DNA of 64,000 nt. It comes from Acidovorax sp. 106 (GTDB taxonomy: Bacteria > Pseudomonadota > Gammaproteobacteria > Burkholderiales > Burkholderiaceae_C). Shown here one piece after another: positions 19,361 through 28,910 of this stretch. Each line of letters starts with the position of its first letter. Within the stretch, counting starts at the first letter, position 1. The stretch is from the NCBI RefSeq assembly GCF_003663825.1, contig NZ_RCCC01000001.1:2798501-2862500 (forward strand). The letters run 5' to 3'. The notes below the pieces were generated by a model that searched no databases, was not told the DNA's origin, and worked only from the letters and a program-made list of their open reading frames with translations. A program made the position numbers and the translations under genes.

Positions 19361-19725
19361 TGCCCATCCAGAAAGTGCTGGTCGTCGACGACTCGAAGAC
19401 CGAGTTGATGTTTTTGACAGACCTGCTGCAGAAAAAAGGCATGCAAGTGCGCACGGCAGAAAACGCCGAAGAAGCTTTTCGTCGTCTGGCTGAAGAGAAG
19501 CCAGACCTGATCTTGATGGACGTTGTCATGCCCGGTCAAAACGGCTTTCAGCTGACCCGTGCCATCAGCCGCGACCCGCTGTATGCCGATGTGCCCATCA
19601 TCATGTGCACCAGCAAAAACCAGGAAACAGACCGCGTCTGGGGGATGCGCCAAGGTGCCCGTGGCTACATCACCAAGCCGGTGGACCCGGCTGAGCTGCA
19701 GTCCAAAATTGACGCGCTGAACTGA
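19360..19725 (+). CDS. pilH: PilH, single-domain response regulator of the Chp system
   Basis: CheY-like protein of 121 residues. In Pseudomonas PilH works against PilG and favours retraction or acts as a phosphate sink. The pocket is Asp10-Asp11, acceptor Asp54 in LILMDVVMPGQNG, Thr84 and Lys106. The sequence GAETDR-type region (NQETDRVWGMRQGARGYITKP) is typical of PilH. Start ATG overlaps the pilG stop by one base, with AGGAG within the pilG end. A 15-bp gap leads to pilI. Confidence 0.93.
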   Translation: MPIQKVLVVDDSKTELMFLTDLLQKKGMQVRTAENAEEAFRRLAEEKPDLILMDVVMPGQNGFQLTRAISRDPLYADVPIIMCTSKNQETDRVWGMRQGARGYITKPVDPAELQSKIDALN

Positions 19726-19740
19726 GGCAGCGGCGCGTTC

Positions 19741-20268
19741 ATGGCCAATCGCGAAGCCCTCCGGGAGCTCCAGGTACGTCTTGCCGGCCGTTTGCAGGCC
19801 GCGAGGGTTGAGGGCTTGTCCGTGTCATCCTGGCTGGCAGTCGAATCTGCTGGCCAGTCTTATTTGTTGCCTTTGGCGCAGTCGGGCGAAATTTTCCCCT
19901 GGGTTGCTGTGCAGCCTGTGCCCTACACCCAGGCGTGGTTCCTGGGGGTTGCCAATTTGCGCGGTGGCTTGGTGGGGGTGGTCGATCTGGCCGGCCTGCT
20001 GGGCTCGTCCGTGCAGCGGACCGATCAAATGCTGTCGGAGTCCAGTTTGCTGGCGTTCAACGCCGCATTGGATGTCAATGCGGCGCTGCTGGTGGACCGC
20101 TTGGCTGGCTTGCGCGGCACGGATGCCTTTGTTTCATCCGAGGCACCTCCTGAAGACGCTCCTGCCTTTTTCGGCACTGTCTATGTCGACGCGGGTGGCG
20201 TTCGCTGGCAAGAGCTGAATCTCCAAATCCTGTCCCAACATCCCGCATTCCTAAGCATCAGTGCTTGA
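19741..20268 (+). CDS. pilI: PilI, CheW-like adaptor
   Basis: 175-residue CheW-domain protein that couples the receptor PilJ to the kinase ChpA. The CheW fold is seen in SYLLPLAQSGEIFPWVAVQPVPYTQAWFLG (split: 40-69) followed by GVANLRGGLVGVVDLAGLLG, the hallmark region in CheW/PilI proteins. No catalytic residues are expected. Position between pilH and pilJ is as in other proteobacteria. It is more divergent than the response regulators, as usual. Confidence 0.9.
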   Translation: MANREALRELQVRLAGRLQAARVEGLSVSSWLAVESAGQSYLLPLAQSGEIFPWVAVQPVPYTQAWFLGVANLRGGLVGVVDLAGLLGSSVQRTDQMLSESSLLAFNAALDVNAALLVDRLAGLRGTDAFVSSEAPPEDAPAFFGTVYVDAGGVRWQELNLQILSQHPAFLSISA

Positions 20269-20289
20269 GTTTTTCTGTAAGGCTGCACC

Positions 20290-22578
20290 ATGTCCGTCGT
20301 CAATCAATTTGGAAAACTGTTCAATCGGAAGCCTGCACCGCAAGATGCAGAGCCTGGCGCTGACGGCAACAACGATTTGCTGTCTGCTGGTGGCCCCGAT
20401 GGGAGCACGTCGCGTGATCCCTACCAGGTGGATGCCATGAACAGTGTCCAGGGCGAAAACGATTCCTACTCTCCCGATCCTGATGCGGGAGACGCCTTGG
20501 GCGTTGACGCGGAGCAGATTACCTTGCCCGTGCTGGGCAGTGCGACGGCGGCTGCGCACCAGCGCCGCCTGCTGGCATTGCTGGCCGTGGGCGTGGTGGC
20601 CCTTGGCTTGATTGCCGCATGGGTGCTGCGCCAAGCCGACCAGTCTGCGCAGCAACTGGCTGCGACCGGCCAGTCCTTGATGCAGTCGCAGCGTTTGGCT
20701 AAATCGGTTTCGCAGGCGCTGGTGGGTAGTCCCCAGGCGTTTCCGGACGTGGTGGAAAGCTCGGGCGTGTTGGCCCGTAACATCCGCGCTTTGACCGGTG
20801 GTGATGGCGAGTTGGGCGTGCCTGCTCTGGGCGAGCCCTACAAGCCGGAACTGGACGCTGTGAACCCCATGATGGAGCGCGCTGAGCGCAATGCTGGCGT
20901 GGTGATGGGCCAGCAAAAGATCCTGACCCAGGTGGGTGACGCTCTGCGCACCATCAACCGCCAGTCGTCTGACCTGCTGGAAATCGCTGAAACAGTGTCT
21001 TCCTTGAAACTGCAGCAAAACGCTCCCGCCTCTGAAATCTCTGCAGCCGGCCAGCTGGTGATGTTGACCCAGCGTATTGGTAAGTCCGCCAACGAATTCC
21101 AGACCATGGAAGGTGTGAGTCCTGAGGCCGTGTTCTTGCTGGGCAAGGACTTGAACTCGTTCAAAGAAATCGCACAAGGCATGTTGGACGGTAGCCCTGA
21201 ACTGCGTTTGGCTGCCACCAAGGACGCTCAGACCCGCGAGCAATTGGACGGGCTGGTGAAGCTGTACGAACAGACGCGCACACAAGCCAGCGCGATTCTG
21301 GGCAACCTGCAAGGTCTGGTGTCTGCGCGTGAAGCCCAGTCCGCCATCATTGCAGACAGCGAACCATTGCGTCGCCAACTGGAAACGCTGCAAAGCAAGC
21401 TGTCTGCCCAAACCGGTGTGGGCGCCGGCCAATTGGCTGCTCTGGTGTTGGCCAGCGCGTTCTTGCTGGTTTGCGGTTTCTTGCTCTCGCGTGTTCAGCT
21501 GCTGGACAGCCGTAACCGCCAACGCACTGCGGAAGTTCAACAAAAGGACGCCAAGCGCCAAGAACAGGAAGCCAAGCGCGTCAATGACGCCAACCAGGCC
21601 GCCATTTTGCGTTTGATGAACGAACTGCAATCGGTTGCTGAAGGCGACTTGACCCAGGAAGCCACGGTGACGGAAGACATCACCGGCGCTATTGCTGACT
21701 CGGTGAATTACACGGTGGAAGAATTGCGCCAACTGGTGGGCAGCGTGCAGAACACGGCGACCCGAGTGGCCCAGACGACTGCCCAGGTGGACAGCACGTC
21801 GACCGAGCTGCTGGCTGCCTCTACCGAGCAGCTGCGCGAAATTCGTGAAACCGGCCGCTCTGTTCTGGACATGGCGACCCGCATTAACGAAGTGTCCACC
21901 CAAGCCCAAGAGTCTGCTACGGTGGCCCGTCAATCGCTGCAAGCCGCTGACTCCGGTCTGCAGGCCGTGCAAAACGCCATCGGTGGTATGAACTCCATCC
22001 GTGACCAGATTCAGGACACCTCCAAGCGTATCAAGCGCCTGGGTGAGTCCTCGCAAGAGATTGGTGAAATCACTGAACTGATTTCTGATATTACCGAACA
22101 GACCAACGTGCTGGCGCTGAACGCAGCTATTCAGGCCGCATCTGCTGGTGAAGCCGGTCGCGGCTTCTCTGTGGTGGCGGAAGAAGTGCAGCGTCTGGCG
22201 GAACGTTCCGCAGATGCGACGCGCCAGATTTCTGCGCTGGTGAAGGCCATTCAGACCGACACCCAAGACGCTGTGGCCGCTATGGAGCGTTCCACGCAGG
22301 GGGTGGTGGAAGGTGCGCGTCTGTCTGACTCTGCCGGTACCGCGCTGTCCGAAATTGACCGCGTGTCGCGCCGTCTGGCTGAACTGATTGAGCTGATCTC
22401 GTCTTCGACATCACGTGAAGCCGTTTTGGCTAACGAAGTGGCTGACAACATCCAGCACATTTTTGCGGTGACCGAGCAAACTGGTGAAGGTACCCGTACC
22501 ACGGCACAACAGGTTCGTGAGCTCTCGCACATGGCCGAAGAACTGCGCCAATCGGTGGCACGTTTCAAGATCGCCTGA
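20290..22578 (+). CDS. pilJ: PilJ, methyl-accepting receptor of the Chp system
   Basis: 762-residue membrane receptor for surface and pilus signals. Two membrane spans at about 92-115 and 378-400 bracket a periplasmic region of about 260 residues with PilJ-type helical repeats. After a HAMP-like linker, the cytoplasmic coiled coil carries the kinase-control tip ITEQTNVLALNAAIQAASAG followed by EAGRGFSVVAEEVQRLAERS (about 600-640). An unusually long N-terminal cytoplasmic segment of about 90 residues precedes the first span, typical of PilJ. Codon choice is less GC-rich than in neighbours, consistent with strong expression. A 45-bp gap precedes chpA. Confidence 0.93.
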   Translation: MSVVNQFGKLFNRKPAPQDAEPGADGNNDLLSAGGPDGSTSRDPYQVDAMNSVQGENDSYSPDPDAGDALGVDAEQITLPVLGSATAAAHQRRLLALLAVGVVALGLIAAWVLRQADQSAQQLAATGQSLMQSQRLAKSVSQALVGSPQAFPDVVESSGVLARNIRALTGGDGELGVPALGEPYKPELDAVNPMMERAERNAGVVMGQQKILTQVGDALRTINRQSSDLLEIAETVSSLKLQQNAPASEISAAGQLVMLTQRIGKSANEFQTMEGVSPEAVFLLGKDLNSFKEIAQGMLDGSPELRLAATKDAQTREQLDGLVKLYEQTRTQASAILGNLQGLVSAREAQSAIIADSEPLRRQLETLQSKLSAQTGVGAGQLAALVLASAFLLVCGFLLSRVQLLDSRNRQRTAEVQQKDAKRQEQEAKRVNDANQAAILRLMNELQSVAEGDLTQEATVTEDITGAIADSVNYTVEELRQLVGSVQNTATRVAQTTAQVDSTSTELLAASTEQLREIRETGRSVLDMATRINEVSTQAQESATVARQSLQAADSGLQAVQNAIGGMNSIRDQIQDTSKRIKRLGESSQEIGEITELISDITEQTNVLALNAAIQAASAGEAGRGFSVVAEEVQRLAERSADATRQISALVKAIQTDTQDAVAAMERSTQGVVEGARLSDSAGTALSEIDRVSRRLAELIELISSSTSREAVLANEVADNIQHIFAVTEQTGEGTRTTAQQVRELSHMAEELRQSVARFKIA

Positions 22579-22623
22579 CGCTAGTCATCAACCAGCTGGC
22601 TCTTTGCAGCCGGGGACGAATCC

Positions 22624-25600
22624 ATGTCATCTATTGATGTCAATAATGCACCGGCCGCAGAGTGGACCCACGGAGATCAAGATCTCGGGCCACTGGCTTG
22701 GGTGCTTGACGAACTGCGCAAATCCCTCGGCGGGGCCGTCAAATCGATGCGCCGCTTTGTGCGCGATGCTGAACAAGCCCAGGAATCAGATCTGGCTTCT
22801 CTGGACGCTGGTTCTTTGCGCATTGCAAGGCAACAACTGCACCAAGCCAGTGGAGCCTTGGAAATGGTGGGCATGGGCCCTACGGCCTTGGTTTTGCGAG
22901 CCATGGAATCCGCTGTTCAGAAGTTTGTACAGCGCCCTGAACTGTGCACCGACGAGGCTGCTGCTGCCATTGAGCGGGCCAGCTTCGCGTTGATTGAGTA
23001 TCTGGAAAGCGTCCTCGCTGGCAAGCCTGCTTCACCCGTTGCTCTGTTCCCTCAATACCGCGATGTCCAGGCTCTGGCTGGCGCGGACCGTGTGCATCCG
23101 GCCGATCTGTGGCCGGTGGAGCGGCGCTTCAGGGAGCCTGATCTGACGGTGACAGCCACTCCGTTGCTGTACGGCGCAGACGCGCGTGCGCGTCTGGATG
23201 CGGCGGTTCTGAAAATTGTGAAAACGGGCGATCTCAAGGCCGCCCGCAGCATGCGTGATACCTGCCTGGGGTTCGTGGCAGCACAACAGGATCGCCAAGC
23301 CCGCGCGTTCTGGAAGATCTGCGCAGGCTTCTTCGAAGCCTTCACGGAAGGGCTGTTGCCGCCGGACGTGTACGTCAAGCGCGTTGCATCGCGCGTGCTC
23401 ATGCAGTACGCCACGCTGGCCAAGGGTGATACCACCATTGCAGACCGGTTGGTCCAGGACTTGCTGTTCTTTTGCTCGCAAGCCAAGCAATCTGAAAGCG
23501 CACAAACGCCTGCACTGCAAGCTGTTCGGCACGCGTTCGCGCTCGACCGCTTCAAGCCCGTTGACTATGAAACCGTGCGGTTTGGTCGCTTTGACCCCGC
23601 CTTGTTGGCCCAGGCGCGCAAGCGCATTGCTGCCGCTACGGAGACTTGGTCTGCCTTGGCTGGGGGGGACCGCAACAAGGTCAAGCCCGCCGCAGACCAG
23701 TTCAGTTTGGTCTGTGACTCGTTGCGCAAACTCAACCCCGGCAGCGAAAGCTTGGCAGTTGCCTTGACGCAAACGATGGAGTCCATCACCCGCACGGGTG
23801 AGCCTCCTTCTGCGGCCCTGGCAATGGAGGTGGCCACCTCGGTGTTGTACCTGCAGGCCGCTTTTGAAGAACTGGACGCTGCCGACGAACAGATGGTGCA
23901 GCGCGCCGAGCGCCTGGCTGAACGCTTGGCCGCAGTGGGCGCCGGTGCCGAGCCAGAACCTCTGGAACTCTGGATGGAAGAGCTGTACCGCCGTGTCAGC
24001 GACAACCAGACCATGGGCAGTGTGGTGGACGAGTTGCGTGCCACCTTGGCCGAGGCCGAGAAGGCCATGGACCTCTTTTTCCGCAGCCCACAAGATACTT
24101 CTTTGCTGGCCGCCGTGCCGGGCTTTATGGCTCAGATGCGCGGCGTGCTCTCGGTGCTGGGCTTGGACCAAGCTTCGTTGGCGGTGGTGCGCATGCGCGA
24201 CACCGTTGAGCGTTTGCTGATCAACGAGATACCCGAAGACGAAAAGCCCGGCGCCTTTGAAAAGCTGGGCAGTAGCCTGGGGGCCCTGGGCTTCCTGATC
24301 GACATGCTCAGCTACCAGCGCGCCATGGCACGCAAGCTGTTCGTTTACGACGAGGAGTTGGGCGAGCTACGCATTCTCACGGGCAAGGTGCGTGGTCGCG
24401 CCTCGGATGCGCGCGAAGAAACACCAGCCAAGCTGGAAGAACGCGCACCGCTGCCGTTGCCAGACGTCATTCCGCGCTTCCAAGTGGAAGAGCCCGATGG
24501 CGTACCGACCGATTTCTCGCCTTTCCCTGGCGCGATGGACGAGGCCCCGGTGCTGGAAGCCCCGGTGGAGGCACCGCTGGCCCCCGAGATTTCTTTCGAC
24601 ACAGCCCCCGTGCCTGTGGCCGCTCCGGTTGCACAGCCTGCGCCTGTGGTTCTGGCAGTCAAAGAGCCTTTGGCTGTTGAGGATGAACTGCTGGAAGTCT
24701 TCCTGGAGGAAGCCCGTGAAGTCGTTGTCAACGGAACGACGGCGATTGCTGCACTGAACGACGAACCCGGCAACCTGAGCGAACAAACCACGTTGCGTCG
24801 CGCGTTTCACACCCTCAAGGGCAGCTCGCGCATGGTGGGGTTGAATGATTTCGGTGAAGCGGCCTGGTCGATGGAGCAATTGCTCAACGCCTGGTTGGCC
24901 GAGCAAAAGCCGATGCAACCTGTCTTGCTGCAGTTGTCATCCGACGCGCTGCAGGCCTTTGACCGCTGGGCCAGCGACATTGCGACAGGTGCGACAACGC
25001 CGTGGCAGTCGGATGCGTTCCGCCGCTCTGCCGATGCCATGCGTCTTGAAGGCGCGGTGGTGCCTCTCGCACTGCCTGGCGAGGCTGGCGCTGTTGAGCA
25101 AGCCTTGCCCGAGGCTGTCGCGGCGGAGTCCATTCAGGATATCGTGCCTTCAGTGCCTGAAGTGGTGGAGGCGGCGCTGCCAATCCAAGACTTCCAGTCG
25201 ACCGAGATTGCTGCGGATGGCTTGCTGCTGAGCGAAAGCAACGAAGTCTTGTTGCCAGAGCCTGTGACGGCCACTGAGGCAGAAGAAATCGACTTTTCTG
25301 CGTTCACTTCCGCACTCTCTGAATCTGAACAGCCAGCCCCAACACCTCCAGCCGAGGTTGTCTCTGCCCCTGCGGTGGCTGCAGAAGCTGCCAACGATGG
25401 CCTTCTGGATTTGTCGTTGCCAGACCTTGGCTTGATGGACGCCTCGGCTGCCCCTGCGGTGGCAGAGGATCCTGCGCTTCCAGAGTTGGAGGCAGTGGTT
25501 GCTGAAACCTTGCCGGTGGCCGAGGACGCGCTCCCAGCGCTGGACATTGAGTTGGTCGAAGCTGCTTCTGAACCCGCAGTGGACGTGTTGTCTGTCGAAG

Positions 25601-28600
25601 AGACACCGTTGGATCTTTCGGTTCCGGACATCGCGGAAGAACCTTTGGTGGTGCAGGACCTGCCTGTTGCCGAAGTAGCAGAGCCTGCCGCGGTGGTGCC
25701 AGACGAGGCCAGCGACGCAGATCTGGCCATGGAAGATGTGGCCCGTGAAGAAGCGGTCAAAGTCATTGAGACCTTGCGCATCGGCTTGCCGCTGTACAAC
25801 GTGTACCTCAACGAGGCCGATGAGTGGTCGCGCCGTTTGGTTACCAGCCTGCAGGAATGGGCGCTCGAACTCCACGAGCCAGTGCCTGACACCGCTGTAG
25901 CCTTGGCGCATTCGCTGGCTGGCAGTTCGGCCACGGTGGGCTTTACGGCGTTGTCCGATATGGCGCGGGTGCTGGAACATGCGCTGCAGCATGTGCAGTT
26001 GCAGTCCCGTGGTACCGAGGAGCAAGCCGCTGTGTTCATGGCGGCTGCTGAAGACATTCGCCGCTTGCTGCACCAGTTTGCTGCAGGCTTCCTCAAAGAG
26101 CCCAGTGCCGAGGTGGTCGAGGCCTTGCGCCAGATCCTGCAGACGGAGATCAACAACACCTTGTCACCCCCTGATGATGATCTGGAAGACATGCACACAC
26201 AGCTGCATGCAGAGCCAGAGTCTGCAGAGGCTGAGGCTGAGGCTGCGTTGGACGATGTCGTGCCAGCGCCAGAAATGGTAGAAGAGCCGGTCTCCGAAGT
26301 GCCGATCGTCCAAGAGCCAGTGGCGCCCGTGTTGGCGCCTCGCCCGGTGGCACCCGCACTGTCGGTGGTCAAGCGCGATGCCACGCCTGTGTTGATCAGT
26401 ACCGACGTGGACGACGACATTGATGTGGTCGACGTCATTGATCCTGACCTGTTCCCGATCTTCGAGGAAGAAGCCGCCGAACTGCTGCCCCAATTGGGTG
26501 GTGCCCTGCGTCAGTGGGCTGCTCGGCCTGACAATCTCAGCGCGCGCAGTGAAGTGTTGCGTGCCTTGCACACGCTCAAGGGCAGCTCCCGCTTGGCCGG
26601 GGCAATGCGTCTGGGTGAAATGGCCCACCGCCTGGAGTCGGCGATTGAGCAGATCGACGTGGAAACGGTCACTGCCGACCAAGTCGAGCCGTTGCAAGCC
26701 AGTTTTGACGGGCTGGAAGCCAACTTCAACGCCTTGAGTGCCAATGGCGGTCAAGTGCCAGAAACTGAGGCAGAGCAACCGGTATCGGACACAGCCGCGA
26801 CCCACGCTGCACAGTTGGCTGCGGTGCCTACTGCCGCGAGCGAAGCGATGCCTTCCACGCCTGCGGTGCGCCTGCCTGGTCCGTCGCAGTTGGCGCCCTT
26901 GCGTGTGGCGGCCAACCAGTCGGTGCGCGTGCGTGCGCAGTTGCTGGACCGCTTGGTTAACCAGGCGGGTGAGGTGATGATCAGCCGCTCGCGCCTGGAT
27001 GTGCGCTTGGGCCAGTTCCGCAGTTCGCTCACCGATCTGTCAGGCAACCTGGACCGCTTGCGCCAACAGCTGCGCGACATCGAGGTGCAGGCCGAGTCGC
27101 AGATGCAGTCGCGCATGGCGCTGGCCAAAGACTCTGCAGCAGGGTTTGATCCGCTGGAGTTCGACCGCTTCACGCGGGTGCAGGAATTGACGCGCATGAT
27201 GGCCGAGTCGGTGAACGACGTGGCTACGGTGCAGCGCAATTTGCAACGCGCCATGGAAGGTGCCGAAGACGACCTGATCGCTCAGGGCCGCCAAGCGCGT
27301 GAGTTGCAGCGTGACCTGCTGCGCACCCGCATGGTGGAGTTTGAAGGCATCGCCGAGCGTCTGTACGCTGTGGTTCGCCAAGCCTCCAAGGAAACCAGCA
27401 AGCAGATCAAGTTGGACATCACCGGCGGCTCCATTGAAATGGACCGTGGCGTGTTGGACCGCATGACACCCGCCTTCGAGCACTTGTTGCGCAACTGCGT
27501 AGCCCACGGGATTGAAGAGCCCGAAGCCCGCTTGGCTGCGGGCAAGCCGGCCACCGGGACGATCACGGTGGATCTGCGCCACGAAGGCAATGACGTGTCG
27601 GTGGAGTTTCGCGATGACGGTGCCGGTCTGAACTTGCCTCGTATCCGCGAGAAGGCTTTGGCCCAAGGGCTGATGGAGTCCGGGGACGAACTGAGTGACG
27701 AAGTCGCCGCCAACCTGATTTTCATGCCGGGCTTCAGTACGGCCACCGAAGTGACGGGCTTGTCCGGTCGCGGGATTGGCATGGACGTGGTGCGTGCGGA
27801 AATCAACGCCTTGGGCGGCCGTATCGAAACGTCCACCCAGGCAGGCCAAGGGGCTGCGTTCCGTATGGTGCTGCCCCTGACCACTGCGGTGACGCAGGTG
27901 GTGATGCTGCGCGCGGGAGATCTGGCCGTAGGCGTGCCTGCCAACTTGGTCGAGATTGTGCGCCGCACGTCAGCCCAGGATCTCGAAGAAGCCTACCGCA
28001 GCGGCTACTTTGACGATGGCCTGGAGCGTGTGCCTTTCTTCTGGTCGGGTGCACTGCTTCAGTCTTCTGCTCGCAGCAATGAGCCCGCAGGCAAGACCCG
28101 CCCGGTGGTGGTGTTCCGAAGCGCTTCGCAACGCATCGCCATGCACGTGGACGAAGTGCTGGGCAACCAGGAAGTGGTGGTGAAGAACCTGGGGCCACAG
28201 CTGTCGCGTCTGCCAGGCTTGGCGGGTATGTCGGTGCTGGCGTCGGGTGCGGTGGTCTTGATCTACAACCCAGTGGCGTTGTCCACGGTGTATGGCGATC
28301 AGGTGCGTGCGGCCAGTGCAGGGGTGTCCATGCTGGTGGAGACCGACAGCCCCGGTGCACCGAAGGCACCCACCTCGTCGATGATGGCCGGGCCGAGCCA
28401 GGTGCCGTTGATTCTGGTGGTGGACGATTCCATCACGGTGCGCCGTGTGACGCAGCGTTTGCTGCAGCGCGAAGGCTACCGTGTGTCGTTGGCAGCCGAT
28501 GGCCTGCAGGCGCTGGAACGCTTGCAAGAAGAACGTCCCACTGTGGTTCTCTCCGACATCGAAATGCCCCGCATGGATGGCTTCGACCTGGCCCGCAACA

Positions 28601-28788
28601 TCCGCGCCGACAGCGCGCTGCGTGACCTGCCGATCATCATGATCACCTCGCGGATCGCTGAAAAGCACCGCGAGCATGCGATGGAACTGGGTGTGAACCA
28701 CTACCTGGGCAAGCCTTACTCGGACGAGGAACTGCTGAGCTTGATTCAGCACTACGCGCGCCTTGCGGCTGCGACTGCCGAGGTGTGA
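22624..28788 (+). CDS. chpA: ChpA/PilL, hybrid CheA-type kinase of the Chp system
   Basis: 2054-residue cytoplasmic kinase for type IV pilus control. Domains in order: N-terminal Hpt-like helical domain with LHQASGALEMVG (His73); a long helical region; Hpt with FHTLKGSSRMVG (His729); acidic Pro/Ala-rich linker (about 815-1035); Hpt-like LAHSLAGSSATVGF (His1096); linker; Hpt with LHTLKGSSRLAG (His1316); P3 dimerisation; HATPase with HLLRNCVAHGIE near 1620, DDGAGLN near 1663 and GRGIGMDVV near 1715; CheW domain about 1752-1892; receiver domain 1929-2050 with acceptor Asp1978 in LSDIEMPRMDG. P. aeruginosa ChpA is near 2470 residues with more Hpt units, so this is a shorter version. Last gene of the cluster; a hairpin terminator follows. 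Confidence 0.94.
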   Translation: MSSIDVNNAPAAEWTHGDQDLGPLAWVLDELRKSLGGAVKSMRRFVRDAEQAQESDLASLDAGSLRIARQQLHQASGALEMVGMGPTALVLRAMESAVQKFVQRPELCTDEAAAAIERASFALIEYLESVLAGKPASPVALFPQYRDVQALAGADRVHPADLWPVERRFREPDLTVTATPLLYGADARARLDAAVLKIVKTGDLKAARSMRDTCLGFVAAQQDRQARAFWKICAGFFEAFTEGLLPPDVYVKRVASRVLMQYATLAKGDTTIADRLVQDLLFFCSQAKQSESAQTPALQAVRHAFALDRFKPVDYETVRFGRFDPALLAQARKRIAAATETWSALAGGDRNKVKPAADQFSLVCDSLRKLNPGSESLAVALTQTMESITRTGEPPSAALAMEVATSVLYLQAAFEELDAADEQMVQRAERLAERLAAVGAGAEPEPLELWMEELYRRVSDNQTMGSVVDELRATLAEAEKAMDLFFRSPQDTSLLAAVPGFMAQMRGVLSVLGLDQASLAVVRMRDTVERLLINEIPEDEKPGAFEKLGSSLGALGFLIDMLSYQRAMARKLFVYDEELGELRILTGKVRGRASDAREETPAKLEERAPLPLPDVIPRFQVEEPDGVPTDFSPFPGAMDEAPVLEAPVEAPLAPEISFDTAPVPVAAPVAQPAPVVLAVKEPLAVEDELLEVFLEEAREVVVNGTTAIAALNDEPGNLSEQTTLRRAFHTLKGSSRMVGLNDFGEAAWSMEQLLNAWLAEQKPMQPVLLQLSSDALQAFDRWASDIATGATTPWQSDAFRRSADAMRLEGAVVPLALPGEAGAVEQALPEAVAAESIQDIVPSVPEVVEAALPIQDFQSTEIAADGLLLSESNEVLLPEPVTATEAEEIDFSAFTSALSESEQPAPTPPAEVVSAPAVAAEAANDGLLDLSLPDLGLMDASAAPAVAEDPALPELEAVVAETLPVAEDALPALDIELVEAASEPAVDVLSVEETPLDLSVPDIAEEPLVVQDLPVAEVAEPAAVVPDEASDADLAMEDVAREEAVKVIETLRIGLPLYNVYLNEADEWSRRLVTSLQEWALELHEPVPDTAVALAHSLAGSSATVGFTALSDMARVLEHALQHVQLQSRGTEEQAAVFMAAAEDIRRLLHQFAAGFLKEPSAEVVEALRQILQTEINNTLSPPDDDLEDMHTQLHAEPESAEAEAEAALDDVVPAPEMVEEPVSEVPIVQEPVAPVLAPRPVAPALSVVKRDATPVLISTDVDDDIDVVDVIDPDLFPIFEEEAAELLPQLGGALRQWAARPDNLSARSEVLRALHTLKGSSRLAGAMRLGEMAHRLESAIEQIDVETVTADQVEPLQASFDGLEANFNALSANGGQVPETEAEQPVSDTAATHAAQLAAVPTAASEAMPSTPAVRLPGPSQLAPLRVAANQSVRVRAQLLDRLVNQAGEVMISRSRLDVRLGQFRSSLTDLSGNLDRLRQQLRDIEVQAESQMQSRMALAKDSAAGFDPLEFDRFTRVQELTRMMAESVNDVATVQRNLQRAMEGAEDDLIAQGRQARELQRDLLRTRMVEFEGIAERLYAVVRQASKETSKQIKLDITGGSIEMDRGVLDRMTPAFEHLLRNCVAHGIEEPEARLAAGKPATGTITVDLRHEGNDVSVEFRDDGAGLNLPRIREKALAQGLMESGDELSDEVAANLIFMPGFSTATEVTGLSGRGIGMDVVRAEINALGGRIETSTQAGQGAAFRMVLPLTTAVTQVVMLRAGDLAVGVPANLVEIVRRTSAQDLEEAYRSGYFDDGLERVPFFWSGALLQSSARSNEPAGKTRPVVVFRSASQRIAMHVDEVLGNQEVVVKNLGPQLSRLPGLAGMSVLASGAVVLIYNPVALSTVYGDQVRAASAGVSMLVETDSPGAPKAPTSSMMAGPSQVPLILVVDDSITVRRVTQRLLQREGYRVSLAADGLQALERLQEERPTVVLSDIEMPRMDGFDLARNIRADSALRDLPIIMITSRIAEKHREHAMELGVNHYLGKPYSDEELLSLIQHYARLAAATAEV

Positions 28789-28827
28789 AATCACGGCCGC
28801 TAGCGGCGGTCTTGATGCACAACGCAC

Positions 28828-28853
28828 AAAGGGCGCCCTGCGGGGCGCCTTTT
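28828..28853 (+). terminator. Hairpin terminator after chpA
   Basis: AAAGGGCGCCC, TGCG loop, GGGGCGCCTTTT: ten base pairs with one bulged G, ending in four T. It lies 40 bp after the chpA stop and between convergent chpA and phrB. Confidence 0.75.
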
Positions 28854-28910
28854 CATGGGCGGGATGCGGCTGGTGTGGGGCTTTGCCCCACCTTGCCGCC
28901 TTCGCGGACT

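Noticed and set aside
20251..22266. A 671-codon open frame antisense to pilJ
   Set aside because: Biased His/Gln/Arg-rich translation and complete overlap with a well-supported receptor gene.
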